From Bryopsis sp. KO-2023 (Eukaryota > Chlorophyta > Ulvophyceae > Bryopsidales > Bryopsidaceae): a DNA stretch of 64,000 bases. The notes beneath the pieces are model-generated. The model was not told where the DNA came from. It saw nothing but the letters and a program-made list of their open reading frames with translations, and searched no databases. Where the stretch lies: assembly GCA_030272585.1 (NCBI GenBank), contig BSYQ01000006.1:5915001-5979000 (forward strand), written 5' to 3'. Of this stretch, positions 45,274-56,116 are shown piece after piece (position 1 is the first letter of the stretch; every line of letters begins with the position of its first letter). The position numbers and the translations under genes are program-made.

Positions 45274-48200
45274 CTAGCCGTCCAGGGGCTCCAACCCCAG
45301 AACAGAATCACACTCCCTCAAACCTTCTGCTAAAGATTCACTCAATTCTCCCTCGCACGGCTTGCCCAACTTCGGAACGAACACCAGCATCGCAAGAATA
45401 ACAGCAGACATCAACTCCAGGTCCACCCCAGCCGCCACTTCCATACAAACACCGAAATGCTCAAATAGCAAGCTGTTACGTGGATCAGCTCCTGAATGGC
45501 ACTTTTCTAACGTTTCAGAAAAGGCTGTTGGGCTGAGCCCAGCAGTGATGGCCCTTCCGATGAGCTGCCCGTTGTGAGGTTTTCCCTCCTTGCCTGGCAT
45601 GCGAATTTCGGGTTCGTTCTGGCAATCCACTCGGATCCCCATTAGGCAGCCGGCTAAAACAAAAAAAGAGAGAAAAAGACATGCAAAATTCAACACCGAT
45701 CGACTCAATAGAATCCCTGTGGAAAGAAGACAAAACGCATGCGAGTGCTTATTACGTTTTTGGCAGCGGGTAAAAATGTTGCATCAGAACAGGGTGTGGA
45801 GAAATAAAAAACGAAAACAATATATACAAATCTATATATACATATAAGCTTTTTTTTATATATATTTTTTCCAATATCAGAAATGGATTTCCAAGAAAGC
45901 GGTTCAATACCTTTTCTGGCAGCTTTGTTCCGCATAGCTCCTGACGAATTAACTTTCGAGACGCACATCTCTCGGACCCCCCTGGGCTTTCTTTTTTTCG
46001 AAAATACAAGAACTTCACTGTCCCTCATTCCAGGTTTTCCCCTCAGAAAAAGGCACAAGTTTTTCCCGCAAGCCTCCAAAACGAAGGAGCACTTCCCATT
46101 CACATCCCAGAATTGCCCCTGTTTCAAGAAACCACCCCAGAATAAAAAATTTGACACAACAGTTTCAGCCCCCAAAAAAAACAAGGTGATAGAATTCATG
46201 GCTCAGTACAAGATGAAAGTACAATGTTCAAAAAAGACACTACAACAAGATTTCTGATTTGGCCGATCATTTCTGAATGCACGATAAATAGAGTTAATTT
46301 CAGAAAAAGAGGGGATCCAATTTTTCTTCTTCTTGGCTAAGATCAACCAATCGATTATTCGGTCAACCGATCGATCGGATCGAAGGGGCTCTTACCCTGC
46401 CGGTTTCTGCCTGGTTGCTGTCTCTGTAAACGATGGTGTTCAAGTCACAATCCACAACGGCCAGCATATCGTCAATGATCACTGGAGTCAAAATTGCCTT
46501 TTTCTGGGACACCCATTGCGGACTCAGAATCACCAGGGGCGGCTCAATCTGGATGTTGTGTATGGATTCGCGAATCTGCATCAATAAACCCACCCTAAAC
46601 ATCAGTGCTGCGAAAACTTGCGATTCTTTGCATTTCAACGACCCCTTCGATTGATGTTAATAATAAAGTGGGCCGTTCAAGATGCATTGATGTTTGAACC
46701 CCCCATAAAATTCTTCCACAAGAAGTTTACCACCAGAGTTCTCTCATGTATACGTGTATATATATATATGCGTGTGTATATTTTTAGTTTGTCCTATTTT
46801 TCACCCCCCAAAAAAGGCAATTCTTCTGCCAACCATCACCTGGGAAATGACGAGGCAAAGTGCAACCATTAAAGACATATCCACCAGCGGAGCGATTTTC
46901 AATTCGTGCCGGTCACCGTTTTCGATCGGAGTGGATTTCGACACCAGTGTGACTGGACCCTCATCAGAATCAGGGCAGTATTGAATCACTTTGAAATTGA
47001 GGCCCAAGAGATCCCCCTTGACCTTCAGAGCATTACATTCGCCCGGAACGAGATGTTTCGAAATTAAAACCTCCAGCTTGGGTTTTCCGGGCTTCCCTGT
47101 GACGTTAATGACAGCAGCCACCGGATCATGCGGGCTGTCACAAAGGAGTTCAAATGCATCCTACAACCAAAAAACAAAAAATGCTTGAATTTTCCCTGCA
47201 AAAAATAAAAACTACAGAAAATTGAAGTTTGAATGAATCTCGGGTGAATACAGAAACAAATATGAGCACATGATAAAAAGAGGTATCGAACACATCAAAT
47301 CCAATTCGTAGGGTTTGCTTTTTTCTTGTACGTTCCACACTTTAATCATTAAAAGTGCTTTTCTATGCATTTCGGCAAATAAAATTAACAATTTTTCCAG
47401 AGGACAAAAAGAACTAGACCGTGAGTGCACCTATCCTCTAAGTTATTCACTTTCTCAAATCCATTACACCATCATGACTAAAGACCTCAGCCAATCTATT
47501 TCGGAAACCTTAGTCATCAATCCATGTGCATAATATTTATTTCGCTTTTTTGCATGCGGATGAATGTAAGACATGCGAACAGGCCCCCATGCACCTACCT
47601 TATCTCTTTTGAAAAGTGAACACAGAGTTACCCCCGCCTCGTCGGTGATCGATCTGATCCCGCCTTGTTGATCCACAGCAGGAATGTGGAAATATGTTTC
47701 CCCTGATGTATTGCAAATGATATGCTCGCCGTAATCGAACTCCCTCTGAAAAGCAAAACACGCAAATTCCAATTGGACTTCGAAACAAACGTTTCGATTC
47801 GTTTTCGTTTCGTACGGGCATGCATTCAGGCATGCACTCATCCATACATTCCATACGTTTCCGACACCACCCTGATTTCTATTCGTGTAATGAAGCGACC
47901 GCCTGAGCAGCGCGGCCGACACATTCGTATGGATCCTGTTCAACTGTCGTTTCGTTTCGCCAACCAGCTTATGTTCTATTCCATGTCGACTTTCTAGGCC
48001 CGAAACTTGCGTTTCTCGCTGTTTTCTGTTACTCGAGCCGAACCCACCTGAAGAATGAGCTTCGTGATGGCGTGGTCAGGAGAGGTAGGCGTCTGGAAAA
48101 CGTCCAGAGGCGAGCTCGAGCAGGAACTAACGTGTTTCGGAGCTTTTCCAAAATTCAAAGTGTGGCGGAGTGCTTTCGAAGAAGCGAGTGCTTTGGCCAT

Positions 48201-48395
48201 TAGCTTCATCGTTCCAGCTTTGGCATCGTGGTTGGAATAAATAGAAGTGTCCATCGTTTCGCGGTATCGTCCAAGAGCAGCCGCAAAGCACTCACAATTA
48301 GATGCAGTCACATCGTGGGGCCGTTTTTGTACAATCGGTGGCGAAGCAGCTTCTTGACCAACTTCACTTCGAATCCGGCAACGAAATTGTTTCAT
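45274..48395 (-). CDS. Protein with two tandem LURP-one/tubby-like domains
   Basis: Six exons in matching phase on the minus strand: 48395-48048, 47745-47599, 47160-46840, 46575-46396, 46118-45911 and 45653-45274; 527 residues. The first domain runs from EFDYGEHIICNTSGETYFHI through SLFKRDK, AAVINVTGKPGKPKLEV and VSKSTPIENGDRHELKIA to the closing helix PLVDMSLMVALCLVISQ. The second repeats the layout (DDMLAVVDCDLNTIVYRDSN, DVNGKCSFVLEACGKNLCLF, closing helix AAGVDLELMSAVILAMLVF). The pattern of beta strands ended by a buried hydrophobic helix is that of LURP-one-related, tubby C-terminal-like and scramblase folds, which bind membrane phosphoinositides or tether membranes. Most plant LOR proteins have one such domain of about 200 residues. 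The start could also be a later Met (MDTSIYSNHD). Family assignment is by pattern and is moderate. Confidence 0.7.
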
Positions 48396-48717
48396 GGCGA
48401 AAATGTACTGGAAAGATGTGACGCCATCAACATTTCCGGGCGACTTCTATTAGGATTTTTGGGTTTTCCAGCTGCTGGTGCACCAAGAAATGGAACAGTC
48501 AGCAGTGTTGCAGTACAAGCGGGTAGGAACTTCATGGTGAAGTGCCTTCTCCAAAAACAATATTTGGAGGGTTCCACCTGGAGGAACGCCATGTTGAGTT
48601 TCCCCATCTTTTTCGCCATCAACATGGTTTTCGTAACGCCAATTCAAGAAAAACCTCCGATAAAAATCAGCAACTGATTCCAGAGAAGTTTCTTTTTGGT
48701 TATGTGAGTTTGGATGT
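48396..48717. other. Upstream region of the tandem LOR gene
   Basis: Open frames exist on both strands. A minus frame contains a signal-like MKFLPACTATLLTVPFLGAP, and a plus frame runs 48228-48677 without an ATG at its edge. Neither shows a family or splice chain. A TTTTT run at about 48661-48665, about 55 nt past the tRNA-Sec 3' end on its strand, could terminate Pol III. Confidence 0.3.
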
Positions 48718-48804
48718 CGCCGACCAGATGGAATCGAACCACTGACCTTCCCAGGTCCTACAGATTTGAAGTCTGCACCCAGCACCAGCCAGGGTCAAGT
48801 CGGC
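48718..48804 (-). tRNA. trnaSec: tRNA-Sec (UCA), selenocysteine
   Basis: The 87 nt sequence folds with the eukaryotic tRNA-Sec 9/4 architecture. The nine-pair acceptor stem GCCGACTTG/CTGGTCGGC keeps the T-T mismatch at pair 8 also known in animal tRNA-Sec, and the discriminator is G. Next come a six-pair D stem (ACCCTG/CTGGGT, one mismatch), an anticodon stem GCAGA/TCTGT with loop CTTCAAA (anticodon TCA at 48767-48769), a long variable arm GACC/GGTC, and a four-pair T stem GTGG/CCAT with loop TTCGATT. The flank of the anticodon (TGCAGACTTCAAATCTGTAG) closely follows known tRNA-Sec genes. It is charged with Ser and converted to Sec to read UGA in selenoprotein mRNAs. No intron. Confidence 0.94.
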
Positions 48805-48827
48805 GGAAGAGATGGAAGGAGCCAACA

Positions 48828-48870
48828 ATTTAACCCCATGCTCTGCATGAATTTGGGAGGTTGATGTGAC
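48828..48870 (-). promoter_or_regulatory. Putative external Pol III promoter of tRNA-Sec
   Basis: A TATA-like TTAAAT lies 24-29 bp upstream of the tRNA 5' end (48828-48833). A GTCACATCAA word lies 57-66 bp upstream (48861-48870). tRNA-Sec genes are known to use U6-type external promoters, and plant U6 genes place a TATA near -25 and a USE (RTCCCACATCG) about 25 bp further up. Here TATA position and spacing fit, and the USE match is partial. Confidence 0.45.
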
Positions 48871-49418
48871 TAAAGCTGGGACATTTTGGGCAATGCGTAT
48901 TGGTGGCGGGAAGTGTGGGCGTGGTGTCGACGTTTTAGTTGATCTCTTGCGGCGCTATTTTCAGTGCACCGGCCGCCGCCATAGCAAGTGATGTGTCTGT
49001 GAAAGTCGTTCGGGAAGGGGCAACGAAAGGTCCACAGATGCGAACGCTTCCGCCGCCTGCGGCGTCTTTTGCTCCGCCTCAGACAGAAACCAGTTCCGCC
49101 ATCTGTATGCATGTCGGACATTTGCATGCATTGAATTTCATGTAACTCGTCTCAACAAACACGCCCAAATCAAACATGAACGCTTTTGCTGGTCCCACCT
49201 CCACAGTTTTCGGGCGACGGAGTGACGGACAAAACGCAAAAACGAGTTGGCACTCTGACAGAATTGTCGTCCAAGCTCGATTAAAACGGCCAGCGAGACT
49301 TTCTTGATCGCTCCGGAAACTGCGAACTGCGTTGTTTGGAACTGCGGTTGGGTGGTTTCTTTGCTTGCTCTCATCAGTGCTACCACTCGCAACGTTAATC
49401 CGCAAGATTGGATAGGGA
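48871..49418. other. Intergenic, no gene seen
   Basis: Open frames here are short and without domains; the longer minus-strand frame at 49079-49750 is an antisense shadow of the coiled-coil gene. Confidence 0.45.
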
Positions 49419-49994
49419 ATGGAGGAGAAGTTGCAGGCAGTTCTGGTAGCGCGTCGCGCCACGGACCTCGTGACTTCGCGCAAGGACCAGCCGACGACTT
49501 GGCGACGTCTCACTCGGGGTTTCGCCGAGCTCTGCGATGAAAAGAGCGCTGGCGCTGGCGGCGACAAAGCGGAAATATCGAGACTATCAGGGGAGCTTCT
49601 GTCTGAAGCGTGGAAGCTGGATTTCCAGGTGCGAAAATGGAAATTCGGTTTGGCAAAACTGAAAGTGGCGGAGGAGGAAATGGCCGAGAGGAAAAAGAAA
49701 AGGCAGCGGGCGGAGGAGGAGGATTTGGAAGTCGAGCTCGAGATTGCCACGAAAGACTTGGAGAGTGGACGCGCGAAAAGGAGGGCTTACGATCGACGGG
49801 TGGCTTTGCAGAAAGCTTGTGATTTGGAAGGAAACCTGGAAGAACTGGAAAAGGCGGTGGAATTGGAGAAAAAGATGGTGGGGCATTTGGAGAGGGAGCG
49901 GGTTGCGTTGGACGCCAGTCTGAGAGAAGCGGAAAAGAAAAGGAAAGCTGTCATGTTGTGTGCTGATGAAGTCAGATGGGGATGCATGAAATAA
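49419..49994 (+). CDS. Coiled-coil protein, possible THOC7-like subunit
   Basis: Intronless ORF of 191 codons from an ATG at 49419. Residues 30-45 have an RR-x-L-x3-F pattern (WRRLTRGFAELC). From about residue 60 to 180 the protein is one long charged alpha-helical coiled coil (KLKVAEEEMAERKKKRQRAE, LEELEKAVELEKKMVGHLER). THO complex subunit 7, part of the TREX mRNA export complex, has this layout: a short RRL..F motif, then a helical coil with an RxxEYDxL-like segment (here KRRAYDRRVALQ). Size also fits. Coiled coils are easily mistaken for each other, so the assignment is tentative. Confidence 0.45.
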   Translation: MEEKLQAVLVARRATDLVTSRKDQPTTWRRLTRGFAELCDEKSAGAGGDKAEISRLSGELLSEAWKLDFQVRKWKFGLAKLKVAEEEMAERKKKRQRAEEEDLEVELEIATKDLESGRAKRRAYDRRVALQKACDLEGNLEELEKAVELEKKMVGHLERERVALDASLREAEKKRKAVMLCADEVRWGCMK

Positions 49995-51270
49995 TCAATT
50001 GTGGGTGGGTTTGGTTTTTGTTAAGTTTTAAAATTGGAAATTGGATGCAGTCACGTGGTAAGGGATTTACTTAGTGGGGAGTGGGTAGAATATGATCGAT
50101 TGCAAGCAAAGCACAGGAGGGTTTTTTTTTGCCATTTTTTTCATTACTTCAGGCTAACAGGTTGGAAAGGAGAAACTCGACAAAAGATAGGGAAAAAAAA
50201 CAAAGGTTGTTGACTGATTGTGAGGTCCAAAAAAAATCTAGCTAGGAGGGAATAGTGCTAGCACTGCCTGTATGGGGTGTTCGAAAATGGTTGCTTCGCT
50301 TTCCCTCAGGCATTACTGGAAGAGACAGTAATTTGGAATTTAAAAAAAGGAAGCGAAGGGGGTGGATTGCTTGGGATCTGCATGTGGATTGATTCACTCT
50401 GCCTGTTTTTAGGACAACATTCTAGAGGTCTTGTAATAGTGCATCAGATGAGGTGGAAGATTGGGCATGTGTTGAGGAGGTGCAAAAACTTGGCGCATAT
50501 TTGAAGCAAACCCAGTCGAACAAGAACGACAAGAGCGTTGTTCGCGAGATGTATTGGAACTTCATGGTTTGGAAAATTTCACCGGCTTTGGGCATAGTCA
50601 GGATGAACTCAGACAAATCTTCCTTTCAAGTTAGACCACCTCTTGATCGAATGAGGCTAATTTGCACTTCATTTTTGAATATATGTCCCTGCAATAACTG
50701 AGATTGTGAATATCATGCAATCTGCATTATATATGTTCCTTGTGAAACAAAGCATCGTTTTTCAACAAGATCACACAGCGGAGAGGATAAATCCATAACT
50801 GGATCATATACAATATTTACAGAACAGTGCTTCCGAATCAGACCAAACATGATAAATAGTCGAGCTAGGAAAACAACACATGATCACACGAAAATGTGAA
50901 AAAGAAAAGTGCTGTTGAGCATCTACTGCTTTTGAAGCTAATGTAGCATTACTTTCTAGGGGGGGGGGAAAACCCTCTTATCTTCCTTCCCTTTTCCCTC
51001 CACTCGGGAATTCACATCTCCAGTGATCCCACACCCTTATATAATGTGCAAGTTCATCAAACACCAATCCAATATTGCAAAAAAAATAACCAAAACAAGC
51101 TTGAAGGGTTCATGGGGATGTTCATCACCCGTTTTATCGCCATAATGCCAAAAAAGAAATATATATATATATATATATGCCGAAAAAGAAATATACATAT
51201 ATGCCGAAAAAGAAAGATATATATATATATATATGCGAAGGGAAATTGAAGAACACTTCCCTGCAAGCAC
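49995..51270. other. Intergenic with an unassigned short ORF and TA repeats
   Basis: A plus-strand frame at 50441-50701 (DEVEDWACVEEVQKLGAYLK) is open but has no ATG at the edge and no known domain; it might be an exon. At 51150-51235 three copies of GCCGAAAAAGAAA alternate with (TA)n tracts. The right end is the 3' region of the aldo/keto reductase gene. Confidence 0.35.
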
Positions 51271-52716
51271 TCATTCCATGGCTTCCCTACCACCATGTGT
51301 AATTGACATATGCCCTTCATCGTAGCGTTGCCCATGAACATCACCTTCCCCAAAGTCCAACTCTTTCAAATCCTCCGGTGTAAGGACCACTTTGGTCGAT
51401 GCGATATTCTCTTCCAAGTACTTCAACCTTTTCGTCCCTGGAATGGGGACTACATCTTCGCCTTGTGCCGAAACCCATGCCAAAGCAATCTGGCCTGGAG
51501 TCGAGCCCTTCTTTTCAGCGACTGCCTTCACTTTCTCCACCAACGCTTGGTTTTTGGCGAAGTTCTCCTCTGTGAATCTGGGATTGTTCTTCCGAAAGTC
51601 CCCATCACTGAAAAAATCAAACGAATTATTTCACCCCCCAAAATCACTTACTGAAAAAATTATCAAATGAATCAATTAAGAAATGAATTTTGTATGCACT
51701 AGTGAAACCTTCTCTGAAACCTGGAAGTCCCAATCAAGTTTACCTGAGATCACTGGTGCTGGTGATTTTCCCTGTCAGGAACCCCCGTCCCAAGGGGCTG
51801 TAGGCAACGATGCCAATTCCCAACTCTCGGCACAATGGGATGATTGACTTCTCAGCATCGCGTGTCCACAGGGACCACTCCAGCTGAAAAGCACTGATGG
51901 GGTGGACAGCATGAGCCTTCCGAACATCAGCCGGCCCAGCTTCAGACAGTCCGATATACTTGATCTTGCCTTCCTCCACCAGTTTCTGAATCACCAACAC
52001 AGCAATCAACAACGTGAAAACCCGAGGAAACCCACCATCTCCATGCCAGTGGTATTACTCTTTTGTCAAGCTGACCTTCAACTCTTTCATGGTTTCCTCG
52101 ATGGGTGTGGCTGGGTCCACCCTGTGCTGATAGTACAAATCGATGCAATCGATCCCTAGCCGCTTGAGGGACGCCTCGCATGCTGAGCGAACATGTGCCG
52201 GGCTGGAATCAAGACCCATCTTTCCATCTTCAAATTTGATACCAAATTTGGTTGCGATGATGAACTTATCCCTTCGACCTTTGATTGCTTTCCCTGCATC
52301 AATGAAAGGGACGGTATCGACTCAAATACACTCTTTCGGGAAATTGGAAAATGTGGAAACAGAGCCTAAGCAGAACCATCCTGACTACATTTTACTGTTT
52401 TCTGTGAAATTGCCATGAAGGCACAGAAGCTTAGGCACAGACATTATTGTTTAAATCCAGGAAGCCCATGTGATCGAAACATGCAACCGATCTTACCGAC
52501 AAGTTCCTCATTTGTGAATGGGCCATAGATGTCAGAGGTGTCCAAGAAATTGCATCCGAGCTCCAATGCTCTGTCGAACACCATGAGCGATTCCTTCTGG
52601 GCCTCCTCAGTATCGTGGCCAGAGTAGAATGCGCTCATCCCCATGCACCCCAGGCCTTGGAGGGGAACCTCCAAACCCTGTTTTCCCAGCGCTCGCATCG
52701 GCAGCGTCGACGTCAT
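51271..52716 (-). CDS. Aldo/keto reductase (plant AKR13/perakine-reductase-like)
   Basis: Four exons in matching phase on the minus strand: 52716-52497, 52293-52076, 51985-51744 and 51607-51271; 338 residues. The catalytic tetrad is visible: Asp and Tyr in [20 protein letters not shown], Lys in [11 protein letters not shown] and His in [11 protein letters not shown]. The N-terminal GLGCMGMS and the C-terminal cofactor segment [16 protein letters not shown] are standard. The enzyme reduces aldehydes or ketones with NADPH, in the cytosol; the substrate cannot be read from the sequence. No transit peptide is seen. Length is typical (about 340). Confidence 0.94.
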
Positions 52717-53684
52717 GTTGGTTGCAAGATCGCGTGGGCAAGTGCTCGTGGAGGTTCGTTCGCTGGTGGCTCGATTTCAGCAAGCGATGAATACATATAT
52801 ACAAGTTGATGGGCGGAAACGCAACGATTTCCAAACCTTTGTGAGTGACACCATAAACTGACAAACGATTGCAAGGGCCAACAGTTGCCCCCCTGGTCAC
52901 TTCACTCTTGTCTCTGTGTAAAGAATTCACATGTGCTGCAGGAACGTGCCCATCACATGGGCTTGGGAGCATGGGAAAACAGCAAAACAGCAGAACTACT
53001 TGGCTTCTTTTTGCGTCGATGCAGGGTAGCACCGGCACACTGCATGGGCCTTCCCCGATGGTAGTGAGACCGATGCAGGTATCGAGAGGGTTCAGTGGAA
53101 GTTTGGGACAGTATTTAAAGCTGTGGCCATCATCTAGCAGTGAGAGATTGATTTTGATAGAATTCCCAAATTGTTGGGCTGTTTTTTCTCCAGTGATCCC
53201 AACCCCACCAACAAGAGCTCATGTTTTATCCGATACATGTCAAAGCATGGCATCACATTAAACCAATCGCATGCACAAACCCACAATGTGTGACAGTCCA
53301 CCACTTCTTGATCGATCAAAATCGAAGTCGATCAACAAATACAAGCATCAACAATATCAAAGTCCTTGTCCAAAAAAAAAAGACGAAAAAAAAGAACAGG
53401 CCAATCCCTTCAAGACTGCTGTGGAAACCCAGCAATCTTGCAGCGCAAATCACCTTGTTAGGGTCATTGCACCACGTCGAACAAACAATAATAAAATATG
53501 CACACTCTCTTCCTTTTTCCCCATTTCAACACCAGAACTCCTTATAAACCCACACCCAGTCCACACCCCCCCCCCCCTTTTCTTTCTCTCAATCATTTCC
53601 AGTTCCACACTGGGGTTCTCCTAACCTCACGACCAGCCACATACATTTCACGCCAAAAATAAGACAAATGACTAATGCACCTGT
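52717..53684. other. Intergenic, no gene recognised
   Basis: Upstream region of the aldo/keto reductase gene and downstream region of the next gene. Open frames up to about 140 codons show no domain. There is a long C run near 53570. Confidence 0.45.
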
Positions 53685-54639
53685 CTAATCGAAGTCGTTG
53701 AAATCGTCCCTTCGCTTCTTATCCACCGTGTTTTCTTGGATGGATCGCACGGTGTTTACGACAGCAGAAAGGACAAAGAGGGTGATAAAGATTGAGAAAA
53801 TTCCACCGAATCCAAACCCAATGGGAACACCAAAAGTGGGCATGATGCTGAAACCACCGAAGCCTGGGAATCCAAAACCTCCAAACACTGGTGGGGCAGC
53901 GTAGTAGTTGTTTTGAATGCTGTCAATTCAAAACAGAAACACCACATCAGAACCAATTGAAAGAAGAAATATGGACAGTCGCACACACAACATGATATAG
54001 GACAGATCCAAACTCATCCAATGGCTGTGGCCACCGTAAATCTCAACATTGTAGGAAAATGAATGTCATTCAAATACAGGAGAGTGGAAGCAAACCACAA
54101 GAGTCAGAAATTTCGTCCAAATTCAAAGAATAATGCGCGTTTCTGGCAATCCCCAAGACAGGGTGTTATTTCTGTCTGTGACGCTTCAACATAACGCTCA
54201 TAACCTCCAACACCCCAACAAAACCACAAACGTAGTACGAAACTAAACCAAGGCCTGTTGGGGAGAAGTGGCAGGGAATCACAGAGGTGCCGAATTCGCG
54301 CTCGAAAGCCAGATATTTGCATCTTCCCACTTACGTCGTGCCTCCTGCAGCTGGAGCGGTCCTCGCGGATTGTCTGGGAGCAGAGCGGAACGCGGAACCA
54401 CCAACCCTTCCGCCACTTCGAGCAGCGAAAGCTTCTTCGGGGAGGACACTGCCGCTGATCAGCGCAGCGGCGACCGCGGCAGCCATGGGCGCTGCCATGA
54501 GCTCGTGAAGCTTCCTCCTTTCGTCGGAAGAGTTAGATCCGTCATCCTGCTTCCAAGCAGCGCGAGGGGCGACGAGCGATCGTCGGGCCGCTGGGCGGAG
54601 CGGGGTGAGAAACACTGAAGATCCGGTCTGCGCGAGCAT
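53685..54639 (-). CDS. Small plastid-type ARSGGR membrane protein (DUF1517-N-terminus-like)
   Basis: Two exons, 54639-54335 and 53919-53685, join in phase 2 and encode 179 residues. The N-terminus is Ser/Arg/Ala-rich like a plastid transit peptide. A hydrophobic thylakoid-type segment follows (MAAAVAAALISGSVLPEEAFA), then ARSGGRVGGSAFRS, Pro/Tyr/Gly-rich sequence, FGFPGFGGFSIMP, and one membrane span (GIFSIFITLFVLSAVVN) with a charged tail ending DDFNDFD. The Ala-x-Ala then ARSGGRxGGS element is familiar from cyanobacterial and plastid DUF1517 proteins. Here the large C-terminal DUF1517 domain is missing and the protein ends soon after the span. Function unknown. Confidence 0.7.
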
Positions 54640-56116
54640 GGTGGAGGTTTGTGCGCTGCTTCGTTCGTTGAAAAGTCGCGGTGGTTTGTTTGTCCGCACT
54701 GAAAGAATTGATTGGGGGTTGGGCAGATTTGGGATATTATTGTTTGTTGTGTACGACAGTCCGCTCGCAAACGCACGAAGGATCACAAATGAAAAGATGA
54801 AGGATCAACGAAACCCATACTTCGACCAGTACAGCATGCACTTTCCCCAGAAAAATGGGGTTTATTGGGTGGTTTGTTTGTTTGTCAAGATCCATTTTCC
54901 ATTCTTAGTAAGACCTGTTGATTTCCTGGGTGAAGACATTCTGTGTCAATTAGAGCAATGCTTGCTTTCCAGCACAGAAATCAGTCATGCTGTTTCTGGA
55001 GCAGGGGTGTTCTGCATGCTACCCATCAATGCATATAATTTTCTGCCATTTCATTCTCAACTTTCATGATGGAAAAAGGAGAATACGATTTGGGGGCAGA
55101 GAGAGGGGAAGAAAGACAATTGGATATGGAACAGAGTTGCAGCCTCGCCACCACCCCACAACAATTGACCCCATATCAAGCAGATCCCCTTCTTCCAGAA
55201 GCAAAGAGTCACCAATTTTTACCCCCCCCCTCCCTTTTTCTTGTGTTCTGTCTCAATCCTCAATCATTCTGCATTTACAGATTTCAAATGTGCCCCTGTT
55301 CCAATTGCTGACTGGAAACAAATGGCCATCTACGCAATATACATGCCCCCTCCCCCCAAAGAAAAGCCATACAAAATTCAAATTCAAGTCGAACGAACCA
55401 CATCTGGTGTCCATTCTTTCTTTCTTTCTGTTTTTAATTATTATTTTCTAATAATTATTCTTGTTCTCTCCGTCCCCCTTTTCCCTTGATCACCCCTCTC
55501 ATTTCAGATGCAGTCCTTTTTTCCCCCTCAAAAATTATGCATGCAATAAATTTTCCAGTAGTAGATTTTGTCGCCATTCTCATCCCACCCGACATAGAGG
55601 AAAAAAAAAAACCTGACTAGGTTTTGGCCAGCACTAGCCAGCAAAAAGAGCTTCCGCTGAAAACTTAAAAATGTCTGAGGGGCCTTTTTCTAACAACCCC
55701 CTTCATTCCTGGGAATCCAGGAAAACAAAAAACTTTTTTTTTTTTTTTGTGAACATTCCAGAAGTGCTGGATCCTTCCAGCTTCCATTTAACTCAAAAAA
55801 CATCCAAGAGAAAAAAAAAGAAGCATGCAGTGATGACTAATAGCTAAATACAATTTTTGCTTCAACATACATCCTCCAATCAGAAAAATCATAAACTCCC
55901 ATTAAGAAAATGCTGGAAGGAGGAACATAACAGAGAAAAATGCAAAGGAAAATATAAAAACCACCATACTTTCAGTTCGAATACCTTTAATGTGAAAAAG
56001 AAAAAAGCAGTCCTTGTGGATTAACAAACCTTTCATAACCTAAAAAAAGCAATAATGCAATTCAGTGTGAAAAATCGATTGGGAAAAGGCCTTTCTATTT
56101 CAAATAAGCCTGCAGA
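54640..56116. other. Intergenic, no gene recognised
   Basis: AT-rich with C, A and T runs; ORFs up to about 150 codons have no domain or start support. The right end is the 3' region of the membrane-protein gene. Confidence 0.45.

Noticed and set aside
49079..49750. 223-codon minus-strand frame
   Set aside because: Ser/Phe-rich antisense shadow of the Glu/Lys-rich coiled-coil gene at 49419-49994.
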